DNA of 64,000 nt, taken from the NCBI GenBank assembly GCA_030836185.1, contig JAURQH010000010.1:1-64000 (forward strand). Reading direction: 5' to 3'. Below, one piece after another: positions 18,494 to 26,850 of the stretch. The notes beneath the pieces were generated by a model. That model searched no databases. It saw only the letters and a program-made list of their open reading frames with translations, and was not told where the DNA came from. The translations under genes were made by a program, and so were the position numbers. The stretch is from Planctomycetota bacterium. GTDB lineage: Bacteria > Planctomycetota > Planctomycetia > Planctomycetales > Planctomycetaceae. How positions within the stretch are numbered: the first letter of the stretch is position 1; the number at the start of each line of letters is the position of its first letter.

Positions 18494-19702
18494 ATGTCTG
18501 AAATTAAAACATTTCGAGCTGCGTCTTTAGAAGCCGCAATGGAACTTGTACGACAAGACCTCGGTGAAGAGGCGGTGATTCTTCAAAGTCGCGAAGTCGC
18601 ACAAAATCGTTTGTTGACTTGGCTCAAAGCCAAAACAGAAATTGAAGTGACTGCTGGCATCGGCTCTCGCTGGGAACGTGCTGCTATCGACTTCTCGAAT
18701 TCTGCCGGTCTCGATCTGGAATCATTGAACGAGGAGCCTTTGAACTCATCAGAGGAACAAAATGAGCCTGCTCTTGAAAGTATAGAGAGCGAAGATAAGA
18801 CACAAGAGCCCACACGACTTTCGGCACTCGAAGAACGGTTAAACTCCATTCAGTCGATGCTCGAGCAAATGGGCCAACAGCAAATTGTCAGTTCTTCCGT
18901 CGATGTTCCTGTCGAACTTTTTGACTTGTATGCGGAATTGATTGATGTCGATCTGGATGAAAGCCTGGCTCGCGATTTGATCTATCGTTTGCGGCAGGAA
19001 GCGGGAGCATTAATTTCTGAACAACCCGACCGAGCTCGCCACCTATTGACTGGCATGGTTGAACGGGAACTCAATTGTAGTGGGCCGATCCAGGTTGTTG
19101 CTCAACAACAAAAAGTGGTGGCTCTGGTCGGTCCCACCGGTGTTGGAAAAACGACCACCATCGCCAAGCTTGCCGCGAATTTTCGCCTTCGTGATGGAAT
19201 AAAGATGGGTCTTGTGACCGTTGATACTTATCGTATCGCTGCTGTCGAGCAACTTAGGACTTACGCAGAAATTATCGATCTGCCGATGAAAATTGTGACA
19301 AGTCCACAAGAAATGCAACAAGCGATGGACGAACTCTCTGATATGGATCTGGTGCTGATTGATACAGCAGGACGTAGCCCGAAAGACGAACTCAAGATCA
19401 AAGAACTGAAACAACTCCTCGCAGCGGCCAATGTTGATGAAGTTCACCTGGTGATGAGTCTCACAGCAAGTATGAAAAGTCTTCTCTCAACTGCTCGAAA
19501 CTTTGCGAGAGCCGATGTGACTTCACTCATTCTGACCAAGCTCGATGAAGCAGATAGTTTGGGGGCTGTTCTCTCACTGAATCGAGAACTCAACCTTCCA
19601 GTTAGCTATCTGACGACGGGACAAAATGTACCCGATGATATTGAACCTGCCCTTTATGACCGTCTGGCCCGACTGATTCTTGGTCGAGATGTTTTGCACT
19701 AA
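18494..19702 (+). CDS. flhF: Flagellar SRP-type GTPase FlhF
   Basis: FlhF is the third SRP-type GTPase and sets the place and number of flagella. Its N-terminal B domain begins IKTFRAASLEAAMELVRQ followed by DLGEEAVIL, as usual. An acidic, low-complexity linker follows (about 75-120). The NG domain has G1 VALVGPTGVGKTTT, the DTYRIAAVEQLR motif, G3 LIDTAGRSP and G4 LTKLDEAD. At 402 residues its length is normal. It starts 18 bases after flhA, and flhG follows 46 bases later, so the three are very likely one transcript. Confidence 0.96.
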   Translation: MSEIKTFRAASLEAAMELVRQDLGEEAVILQSREVAQNRLLTWLKAKTEIEVTAGIGSRWERAAIDFSNSAGLDLESLNEEPLNSSEEQNEPALESIESEDKTQEPTRLSALEERLNSIQSMLEQMGQQQIVSSSVDVPVELFDLYAELIDVDLDESLARDLIYRLRQEAGALISEQPDRARHLLTGMVERELNCSGPIQVVAQQQKVVALVGPTGVGKTTTIAKLAANFRLRDGIKMGLVTVDTYRIAAVEQLRTYAEIIDLPMKIVTSPQEMQQAMDELSDMDLVLIDTAGRSPKDELKIKELKQLLAAANVDEVHLVMSLTASMKSLLSTARNFARADVTSLILTKLDEADSLGAVLSLNRELNLPVSYLTTGQNVPDDIEPALYDRLARLILGRDVLH

Positions 19703-19748
19703 ATCAATTTTTTATAACCATATTTCTTCTTGAAACCGGTAATTCAAA

Positions 19749-20624
19749 ATGGCCGATCAGGCACAAACCCTCCGAACACTGATGGAACAACGGCGTTCGA
19801 CTTCCGATTTACAAATCGATGGCGAACAATCTCCGTTGGCAAAAACCTTGGGAGTGACAAGTGCCAAGGGAGGCGTGGGGAAAACGACGTTGGCGATTCA
19901 ATCCGCAAGGGCTTTTGCCAATGCTGGCTACAAAGTCTGCGTATGGGACGTGAACGGAAACGCCTCTCACGATTTGCTCTCTGGCTTTCAGCATTCATGG
20001 ACTCTCTCACATCTGTTGACGGGTGCCCGCAGTGCCGAGGAAATTTTGACACCGGGTCCTGATGGAATCCATTTTTTGTTGGGGAATGGTGTCAGTAATC
20101 TGACAACGGCACTCTGGGGGCAGTCTCAAGTGCTTCAGTCTGCCATCAATACCTGGCAGAAAAATTTTGATGTTCTGGTTCTCGACCTTCCGGGAACAGT
20201 CGGCGGGGAAGTTCAGTCATTGATCTCAAGCTGTGATTCCTCCTGGCTTGTTTGTACATCAGAACCAACCGCAGTCGCGGCCACTTATGGATTTATTAAG
20301 CAATCACCCGATTTATTGTCCCGAACGTCAATCATGGTGAATCAAGTCGATTCTTCTGAAGAAGCATTCGATGTGATTGATCGCCTGCAACAAACCACAA
20401 AATTGTTTCTGCAGAGTTCGATTTCTGCGGCCGGGTTCGTGCCGCAAGATCGTTCCCTGAATCAGTCAGAGCATTGGAGATTTTCCGAGTCCGTGCAGTC
20501 AACCGTTGATGGATTGACGAGTCGCTGGCTGTTGAACTTCGATGCTTCAGATGAGGAGAGCAGTTTTGTGGATCGCTTTGGATGTCTGGCAACATCCCAC
20601 TGGAAAGAGGCACGAGCTGCATAG
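19749..20624 (+). CDS. flhG: FlhG/FleN-like MinD-family ATPase, divergent active site
   Basis: FlhG limits flagellar number and stimulates the FlhF GTPase through an N-terminal DQAxxLR motif. This protein begins MADQAQTLRTL, an exact match, so I start at this ATG. The deviant Walker A is present (SAKGGVGKTT, K40-T47). The usual DADLGxAN switch I site reads WDVNGNASHDLL (D67 kept, the rest changed), and switch II reads LDLPGTVGGEV. I see no clear C-terminal amphipathic membrane helix. It is 291 residues long and sits between flhF and fliA, which supports the name. Nucleotide hydrolysis may differ from standard FlhG. Confidence 0.82.
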   Translation: MADQAQTLRTLMEQRRSTSDLQIDGEQSPLAKTLGVTSAKGGVGKTTLAIQSARAFANAGYKVCVWDVNGNASHDLLSGFQHSWTLSHLLTGARSAEEILTPGPDGIHFLLGNGVSNLTTALWGQSQVLQSAINTWQKNFDVLVLDLPGTVGGEVQSLISSCDSSWLVCTSEPTAVAATYGFIKQSPDLLSRTSIMVNQVDSSEEAFDVIDRLQQTTKLFLQSSISAAGFVPQDRSLNQSEHWRFSESVQSTVDGLTSRWLLNFDASDEESSFVDRFGCLATSHWKEARAA

Positions 20625-20880
20625 ATTTGGTGGAGTGCGTAAATTGAGGTGAGTTTTATGATTGAAAAGAAATTTAGGATTATGCGGATTTTATTCAATT
20701 TGATGGTTGTAACGACCGATAGTAAAGACAGGCCGTCAATGCGTCTTCTCTGAAACGTATTTTTGGCAGTGAATCTCTTCAGGGGATTCGCGACAACACC
20801 TCGCACCGAAGCGTTCGATTTCGGTCGCAATACAAATCACAACGATCGACAGACAAACTATACAACCGACGGAGAGTTCC

Positions 20881-21657
20881 ATGGCAACGAAGGTCGATGA
20901 CGCCACATTACAGCTTTGGACAATATTCAAACAGGATCAAACTGATCAGGGTTTACGCAATCGCCTGATTGAAAAATATTTGCCATTGGTTCGTTATAAC
21001 GCCGAGCGTGTGTGGGCTAAATTACCCGATGGCGTTGATATGAACGACTTGATGTCGGCCGGTGTGTTTGGATTGATGGATGCCATTGAAGCATTCGATC
21101 TCGAACGCGGCGTGAAATTTGAAACCTATTGTGTGCCACGTATTCGTGGAGCAATGCTTGACGAGCTAAGAACGATGGACTGGGTTCCACGACTTGTTCG
21201 TAGTAAAGCCAGCAAATTGGAAGCGGCTCGAAAGCAAGCCGAAGCCGAAGCGGGGGGACCACCAAGCGACGCAGCAGTCGCTCAGAAACTCGAACTTCCT
21301 CTCGAAGAATACGAAAAGCTGAAGAACGATGCGAACGCAGTCGGTGTCGTCAGCCTGAATAAGAAATGGTATCAAACCGACAGTTACAAGGATGTCCGGG
21401 AGATTGATATTCTCCAGGATGCCAAAGGGGAAGACCCGACAACCAGCATCCAAAAACTTGACATCATGAAGCTAGTGACCAAAGGGCTCAACCGAAACGA
21501 ACGGCTCATCATCATTCTTTATTACTACGAAGAATTGACGATGAAGGAAATCGGTACCACGCTCGGTCTTTCTGAATCGCGTGTCAGCCAAATGCACTCC
21601 AGCATTGTCTGCCGATTGAAAGAACAACTCGGCATGCGTCGCCCGGAATTTGATTGA
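20881..21657 (+). CDS. fliA: RNA polymerase sigma factor FliA (sigma-28)
   Basis: FliA directs late flagellar and motility promoters. The protein has 258 residues. Region 2 (LVRYNAERVWAKLPDGVDMN and DLMSAGVFGLMDAIEAFD) and the YCVPRIRGAMLDELRTMDWV segment are typical of FliA/WhiG. Region 3 (PSDAAVAQKLEL) and region 4 (LTMKEIGTTLGLSESRVSQMH) follow. GGAGAG at 20871-20876 is the ribosome site. About 256 bases separate it from flhG, enough for its own promoter. A strong bidirectional terminator stands 16 bases past the stop. Confidence 0.96.
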   Translation: MATKVDDATLQLWTIFKQDQTDQGLRNRLIEKYLPLVRYNAERVWAKLPDGVDMNDLMSAGVFGLMDAIEAFDLERGVKFETYCVPRIRGAMLDELRTMDWVPRLVRSKASKLEAARKQAEAEAGGPPSDAAVAQKLELPLEEYEKLKNDANAVGVVSLNKKWYQTDSYKDVREIDILQDAKGEDPTTSIQKLDIMKLVTKGLNRNERLIIILYYYEELTMKEIGTTLGLSESRVSQMHSSIVCRLKEQLGMRRPEFD

Positions 21658-21673
21658 TGGTGTCGCGTTACAA

Positions 21674-21716
21674 CCAATAAAAAAACACTCCGTATTATGG
21701 AGTGTTTTTTTATTGG
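21674..21716. terminator. Bidirectional terminator, 18-base perfect stem
   Basis: CCAATAAAAAAACACTCC (21674-21691) and its exact reverse complement (21699-21716) flank a seven-base loop. The A-run and T-run make it work in both directions, ending fliA on the plus strand and the convergent membrane protein gene on the minus strand. The stop codon of the minus-strand gene (21710-21712) lies inside the stem. Confidence 0.93.
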
Positions 21717-23011
21717 TTCTGGCCGTTGTTCTCGAAAAAACGATGATTTGGCTGAGTTGGTAACAGAAATCGTTGGCGCAATTCTTCCAACTCAGCTTGT
21801 GCGGTAAATTGTTCTGCTTGGCGATCTGTGGGTGACATCAAGTTTCGTTGCTCGACAACGACACTCAGGTCACTCCAACAGTTGTATTTTTCGCACAACG
21901 CCCACGCGACGGCGACTTCCAGCCGAGGTTCTGGGTTCAAGGGGACATGAAGCTGACTGATCGACCAGCGATCAGAGACAAACACTAACGGTCCCGCATC
22001 TCCTTCAATCCAGCGATAGGGATCGCTTGTAAATGGTGGGAAATCCTCCGAAATCTGTGTGGGAGGTTTCGCCAAGAGAACTCGAACCACCACTGCTCGT
22101 GGACTGTAGAGAGACCATCCAAGCCATTGGTCAAGATGTCCCGTGAGTCGGAGCAGAGGAAAACTCCAGAGAAAGAGGCCAACACAAATAAGAGCGTAAT
22201 CAAACCGGCGTTGAGAAGACTTGGAAGTCTCATTCTTTTTTAGAACGACTTGTTTTGGTAAGCACCACAGCCAGAAGGCTTGCAGCAGAAAAAAGCTGTT
22301 CCACAACATGACACTCCACTCGTGATTCAATCCGCGCGAACTGAATGTGAGAATCAGGAGGCCGTGCATGAGCATGGCCAGGCATGCCGCCAGACGACGT
22401 GTTCGTGGGATAAGCAACCCGACCGCGATGAAACACTCCCCCATAGGAAATGTGGCGATCATGACACGCTGAATCGTTTCGGGAAAACGATTCAGCTCGA
22501 GACTGAGTGAACGGAACAGCCCCGAGAGAATCACCTGTCCATGTTGTTCGAGAAACATCAAATTGGCTTTGGAGATCGCAGAATAGACATAGAGGCTGGT
22601 GGTTAAAATGATGACCAACGTCAATGTTCTGCGGGGTGGACCGATCAAAATTAAAAGCGAGATCCATATATATTGGATCATCCAGGGTTGCCAGCGGTGC
22701 TGATCTTCCAGCAATAAACTACCCGCAGCGAGCAGAAAGAGCAGAGAAAACCTCTTCGAGGGATCACCTCGTAGCGAATCCATCAATTGGCCCAAAAGTC
22801 CCAGAACCATGAGGCCCATCAGTATCCAAGCCACAGTGTTGGGCCAGACAAACCCAGATATCAAAGGGACTTGCGGAAATACTGACTGAGGCAGCCAGAG
22901 TTTGAACGAGGTGCCAATTTGAGCCAGTGCGAACAGAGCCACAAGAAATTGTAAGCCGCATAACTGTCGTAATTGGTCAGGATCTGCTGGCTGGTCGGCT
23001 TTGTTTGTCAC
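21710..23011 (-). CDS. Multi-pass membrane protein, DoxX/HTTM-like
   Basis: The protein has about ten hydrophobic segments across residues 10-290, then a soluble region of roughly 140 residues. I start at GTG 23011 (VTNKADQPADP); a TTG at 23041 in the same frame would add ten residues. A helix with SLYVYSAISKANLMFL and the following PMGECFIAVGLLIP resemble DoxX/MauE or HTTM-type membrane proteins, but the match is weak and I give no function. The C-terminal part contains PRLEVAVAWALCEKYN. Its 3' end shares a terminator with fliA. Confidence 0.75.
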   Translation of the reverse strand: MTNKADQPADPDQLRQLCGLQFLVALFALAQIGTSFKLWLPQSVFPQVPLISGFVWPNTVAWILMGLMVLGLLGQLMDSLRGDPSKRFSLLFLLAAGSLLLEDQHRWQPWMIQYIWISLLILIGPPRRTLTLVIILTTSLYVYSAISKANLMFLEQHGQVILSGLFRSLSLELNRFPETIQRVMIATFPMGECFIAVGLLIPRTRRLAACLAMLMHGLLILTFSSRGLNHEWSVMLWNSFFLLQAFWLWCLPKQVVLKKNETSKSSQRRFDYALICVGLFLWSFPLLRLTGHLDQWLGWSLYSPRAVVVRVLLAKPPTQISEDFPPFTSDPYRWIEGDAGPLVFVSDRWSISQLHVPLNPEPRLEVAVAWALCEKYNCWSDLSVVVEQRNLMSPTDRQAEQFTAQAELEELRQRFLLPTQPNHRFFENNGQNQ

Positions 23012-23135
23012 TTCTGGACACCCTGTCAGAAAATTCGTCAAATTGCGAGACGGAGTCGTTTGTGATTTTTTCCCGCAAGATCTACACTAGAGGTTCGCAG
23101 AAACTTTCACAGATTCGATTTTCGGAAACAGAACC

Positions 23136-23255
23136 ATGGTCCTACGTCCTCGAACAAAACTGAAAAAAGCCCGCAAAAATGCCCGTTGTCCCAAATGTGG
23201 AAAACTGGTTGCGATGAAAAGACGCTGTAAAACTTGTCACAAAGCCTTACGCTAG
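23136..23255 (+). CDS. 39-residue basic zinc-ribbon protein
   Basis: The ATG at 23136 opens a 39-codon frame ending at TAG 23253-23255. The product starts MVLRPRTKLKKARKNARC and carries CPKCGK and CKTCHK, a four-cysteine zinc ribbon with a 13-residue spacing, in a very basic chain (about 16 Lys/Arg). It resembles the small zinc-ribbon ribosomal proteins bL32 and bL36 in style but is neither. The frame stands alone between a divergent gene upstream and a clear terminator downstream, so it is an isolated transcript. A nucleic-acid-binding role is an inference from charge and fold type. Confidence 0.75.
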   Translation: MVLRPRTKLKKARKNARCPKCGKLVAMKRRCKTCHKALR

Positions 23256-23283
23256 TTTTTGGCAGAGCAGCAGCAATAAAAAC

Positions 23284-23310
23284 AGCCCGACGAGTATTCG
23301 CCGGGCTTTT
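23284..23310 (+). terminator. Intrinsic terminator after the zinc-ribbon gene
   Basis: AGCCCGACGA and TCGCCGGGCT form a ten-base stem with one G-U pair and a GTAT loop, followed by TTTT-rich DNA. It lies 28 bases after the stop and may also serve the convergent gene ending at 23334. Confidence 0.85.
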
Positions 23311-23333
23311 GCTTGCGCGATCAAAAAGAACTA

Positions 23334-23888
23334 TCACTGCTCAAATGGTTTCTCGGACGATTTATCGGCTCCAAACGATTTACGGAAACTCTCGACTTCT
23401 GATTCAATCGTTTTCTTTCCACCGGTCAATTTCAGGAAATAGTTTCCTTCTTCACCCACATTGATGATGGCAGCCAACATCCGCGAGTTGGGTGTTTTTT
23501 CCGTTTGTTGTCGAATTGGTGGACCAACGGGTTTGTTATAAGTTCCCGAAACATCGACAAGGACATATTCGCCTGCTTTGGATTTCCCTTCAGTCACATT
23601 GACTTCTCGGCCTTCTGCTTCAAACTGCTTCACCCATCGGCTGATGTTCGCAGCCACTCCTCCTCCGCCTCCGCCAAACGAATAGACCACGATTTCTGCA
23701 TCGGTCTCTCCCTCAGCCGGCTTGATTTTGAATTCCGCCAGTCGTAGCCGATTGCTTGCCGGTTGTTGTTCCCAGCTTTTGGGGACATCCAAAGTGATTG
23801 CTTTAATTTTGACATCTTCGGCTGACAACACTCCAGCGACTGCGAGTGCCGTCAGGCAAGTCAGCATCGAGATTGTTTTACGGAACAT
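23334..23888 (-). CDS. Secreted hypothetical protein
   Basis: This 184-residue protein has a signal peptide (MFRKTISMLTCLTALAVAGVLSA). The mature part begins with IKAITLDVPKSWEQ, as in proteins whose first strand reads 'this value for the reference model' in DUF1795-like folds, but I cannot assign a family. A run of glycines (SFGGGGGGVAANI) is followed by RWVKQFEAEG and later by GPPIRQQ and YFLKLTGGKKTI. I believe similar proteins occur in other planctomycetes. It converges on the small zinc-ribbon gene. Confidence 0.78.
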   Translation of the reverse strand: MFRKTISMLTCLTALAVAGVLSAEDVKIKAITLDVPKSWEQQPASNRLRLAEFKIKPAEGETDAEIVVYSFGGGGGGVAANISRWVKQFEAEGREVNVTEGKSKAGEYVLVDVSGTYNKPVGPPIRQQTEKTPNSRMLAAIINVGEEGNYFLKLTGGKKTIESEVESFRKSFGADKSSEKPFEQ

Positions 23889-24003
23889 AATAAAGACTCC
23901 TTTCAGGGAGAAAATTGTTGAATTCTTATTACCATTGTTGAGAGGCCGGAACAGTTTTGCAAATCTGTCAGAAGTTTAAGAGCGGGTCTGCCATCTTAAT
24001 TGC

Positions 24004-25713
24004 TTATTTCAGCAGTTTTTTGAATTGTGTCCAACTTCGGGAATTGGCAATATCGTTGGCGGATAGCCCAGCGCGGCGGGCTTGAAAGACTCCATATCGC
24101 ATGACATCCATGCCACTGGTTGAATGCGCATCTGTGCTGATAACAATCGGGATACCAAGATCTTTCGCGGCAGCCGCATGCTGGGCATGCAAATCGAGCC
24201 GACTTGGATGGGCATTGATTTCCATCATGACCTCATGGTCGGCGGCGGCTTTGAGGATTTCGGACATCTCCATCTCGGCCCCCGGACGCTTCCCAATAAT
24301 TCGTCCCGTGGGGTGTCCAATGATATCGACATTGGGATTCTTGATGGCCGTCATCAATCGTTTGTGAATTTGCTGTTTGTCTTGCTTCAACCCATAGTGC
24401 AAAACAGCCAGTACCCAATCGGCTTCTTCCAGAACATCATCAGGGAGGTCCAAAGTTGCATCTTCAAGGATGTCGCATTCGATGCCGCATAAGACCTGAA
24501 TCCCTTTGGTTTTCTCGGCGACTTCGCGAATCTCGTTCCAATGGGTGCGAAGTCGGTCTGCGTCGAGTCCGTTGGCCATCGTGACTCGTTTTGAGTGATC
24601 GGTGATTGCAATATATTTTCGGCCACGTTTTTTTGCCGCATCAATCATTTCTTCGATGGTGGCCGTGCCGTCTGTCGCGGTTGTGTGCATATGCAAGTCA
24701 CCTCGAATATCGTCGAGCGTGACAAGTTCAGGAAGCCTATTATTTTCAGCAAGTTCAAATTCTCCCCGATCTTCGCGTAACTCGGGAGGAACCCATGCCA
24801 AGCCGAGGGCCTCGTAGACTTCTTCCTCGGTTTCCCCCGCAACGGATTCTTCTCCTGAAAACAGGCCGTACTCATTCAATTCGAGGTTTTGTTTTTGTGC
24901 CCGTTTCCGCATCACGATGTTGTGTTCTTTAGAACCAGTAAAATATTGCATTGCGGCTCCGTACGACTTCGCCGGAACGACGCGCAAATCCATTTCGAGA
25001 CCTTTAATGAGTCGAACGCGTTGTTTAGTCTCTCCACGTTGTAACACCTCTTCGACGAGGTCATGGTTGGCTAGTGCGTCCATCACTTCATCGACATCAT
25101 CGGAAGTGACGAGAATATCGAGATCGCCGACAGTTTCTTTGCGTCTGCGGAAACTTCCCGCAGGTGTCACCTGTTGGGTAGAAGCTAACGCGGCGAGAGT
25201 TTCCACAATTTGTTCGACCAGCGGTTCTGCCGTTGCAAAGAAGGTTCGTTCTTTAGATTTTGCGGCTTGATCAATATTGGCCAGAATCGAGTCTTCCGTT
25301 TTCTTTGCGAAGCCTTTCAAATTTTGAATTTCTCCCGCTTGAGCGGCGGCCTTCAACTCATCGAGATTGGTGATGTTTAATTCTTTGAACAGAGTGGCCG
25401 CTTTTTTGGGGCCGACACCGGGAAGACGCATGATATCGAGGACACCGGGGGGGACTTCGGCTTTGAGTTCTTCCAGTTGTTCGAGAGTTCCCGATTCAAC
25501 CAGTTCAGCGATTTTCGCAGCCAGGTCTTTTCCGATTCCTGACAACTCTGTCAGGTCGGTACCCTCTTCAAGCAGTGAAGAGACCGAGTCGGTTATGCCT
25601 TCCAAAGTTCGGGAAGCGTTGCGGTAAGCTCGGATACGAAACGGGTTGGCACCTTGGATCTCCAGGAGATCGGCAAGTTCATCAAATTGTGAGGCGATCC
25701 GTTCGTTATTCAT
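24004..25713 (-). CDS. polX: PolX-type DNA polymerase / 3'-5' exonuclease
   Basis: Bacterial PolX fills short gaps in base excision repair and trims 3' ends. The 569-residue protein has helix-hairpin-helix motifs ([24 protein letters not shown]), a family X nucleotidyltransferase domain with the metal pair in VGDLDILV (about residues 196-203), and a C-terminal PHP exonuclease domain from about residue 335 ([36 protein letters not shown]). All PHP metal ligands I can identify are present. It is transcribed alone; the upstream 290 bases lead to a divergent lipoprotein gene. Confidence 0.95.
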   Translation of the reverse strand: MNNERIASQFDELADLLEIQGANPFRIRAYRNASRTLEGITDSVSSLLEEGTDLTELSGIGKDLAAKIAELVESGTLEQLEELKAEVPPGVLDIMRLPGVGPKKAATLFKELNITNLDELKAAAQAGEIQNLKGFAKKTEDSILANIDQAAKSKERTFFATAEPLVEQIVETLAALASTQQVTPAGSFRRRKETVGDLDILVTSDDVDEVMDALANHDLVEEVLQRGETKQRVRLIKGLEMDLRVVPAKSYGAAMQYFTGSKEHNIVMRKRAQKQNLELNEYGLFSGEESVAGETEEEVYEALGLAWVPPELREDRGEFELAENNRLPELVTLDDIRGDLHMHTTATDGTATIEEMIDAAKKRGRKYIAITDHSKRVTMANGLDADRLRTHWNEIREVAEKTKGIQVLCGIECDILEDATLDLPDDVLEEADWVLAVLHYGLKQDKQQIHKRLMTAIKNPNVDIIGHPTGRIIGKRPGAEMEMSEILKAAADHEVMMEINAHPSRLDLHAQHAAAAKDLGIPIVISTDAHSTSGMDVMRYGVFQARRAGLSANDIANSRSWTQFKKLLK

Positions 25714-25870
25714 ATGTCATTCTCTTCCGCATGTTGGTTTCGTTTTTCACCTTTTGGGTCTTGGCCTCATCATAAAGAATCACGATTCGTTCTCCATGCT
25801 ATCCAAATTCGCTCCATACAATGATTTGGTAGTTTCGGTGTTTTGAGGATGAGAGGCTTCACTGTTAGTC

Positions 25871-25899
25871 TTGACAGATTATTGTCAAAAATCTATCAC
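25871..25899 (+). promoter_or_regulatory. Candidate promoter with overlapping palindrome
   Basis: TTGACA (25871-25876) is followed after 17 bases by TATCAC (25894-25899), a fair sigma-70-type pair upstream of the lipoprotein gene at 26004. The -35 box is the left arm of an inverted repeat TTGACA-N6-TGTCAA (25871-25888), which could be an operator. This is pattern matching only. Confidence 0.35.
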
Positions 25900-26003
25900 T
25901 CAGGTCCTCCCTAAAGATCAAGTTCGATCTTTTCCCCACCCGTAGAGACATTCCGTCTGAACCCCGATTTTCCAATACATTAATTATAATTTCAGGTGTT
26001 CTC

Positions 26004-26723
26004 ATGAGAGATCTTCTGTTATGTCTACTCGTCTGCACATTTGCATGCACGGGTTGCACCTCCACGAACACATCCAATACGGCACGAACTGCGACAGAGC
26101 AATTGCTCATTTCGAATGCCATTGACGATTCCCTCTCGAATGTCGATTTTGGTGCCTTCGCGGGACATAGCGTCTTCCTTGAAGAGAAATATATGGAATC
26201 GGTTGACAAAAATTACACCATAGGATCGATTCGCCATCGCTTGATGATGCAAGGGGTCACGATTGTCGACAAGAAAGAAGAGTCTGATATCTGTCTGGAA
26301 GTTCGCAGTGGTGGTGTCGGAACAGATTCTTCCAAAATGTTTTTGGGAATTCCAGAAGTGGCCATTCCGGGAATGGTGACGCTTCCCGAATTGCGAGTCG
26401 TGACAAAAGAGAGTCAGAACGCTGCCGCTAAACTGGGAATCGTTGCTTATCACACTAAGTCGGGTCAAATTTTGGGTGATGGTGGAGTATCGTTGTCCCA
26501 GTCTGATCGAAACAACTGGTATGTGTTGGGGGTCGGCCCATACGAAAATGGAACTCTCAAAAAAGAAATCGCGGACTCAGCACAACAGGCCTCATACACA
26601 CCAAATGTCAAAATCCCGAAACAGGTTGCATTTCAACCGTCCTATTCTTCGGGAGCAGGTGGAGTTTACAACGATAGCACAGGGCGAATTCGTCTCGCTG
26701 GAGAAGAAAAACCGCAACACTAG
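26004..26723 (+). CDS. Lipoprotein, DUF6655-like
   Basis: This 239-residue protein has a short export signal ending in a Cys-rich segment (LLVCTFACTGCTS), consistent with lipid attachment although the lipobox is not classical. The motif NTARTATEQLLISNAID and the following FGAFAGHSVFLEEKY resemble a planctomycete lipoprotein family that I recall as DUF6655. The middle part (RHRLMMQGVTIVDKKEESDI) suggests a secretin- or DUF4136-like alpha/beta fold. The C-terminal 50 residues look disordered. Its function is unknown. An LRR lipoprotein gene follows 127 bases later. Confidence 0.78.
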   Translation: MRDLLLCLLVCTFACTGCTSTNTSNTARTATEQLLISNAIDDSLSNVDFGAFAGHSVFLEEKYMESVDKNYTIGSIRHRLMMQGVTIVDKKEESDICLEVRSGGVGTDSSKMFLGIPEVAIPGMVTLPELRVVTKESQNAAAKLGIVAYHTKSGQILGDGGVSLSQSDRNNWYVLGVGPYENGTLKKEIADSAQQASYTPNVKIPKQVAFQPSYSSGAGGVYNDSTGRIRLAGEEKPQH

Positions 26724-26850
26724 ACGCCGATTTGAATATTCAATTCAGGCCGTCAATTGCCAATCTGCTTCAGGGCCATTATTCTGCATGAACAGGAAAT
26801 GAGCGACGTGCTCATTTCAACAATACTGTTTCAGCATGTAGATAAATTCC

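Noticed and set aside
20659-20754. 31-codon frame (MIEKKFRIMRIL) between flhG and fliA
   Set aside because: Too short with no motif, and nothing sets it apart from chance.
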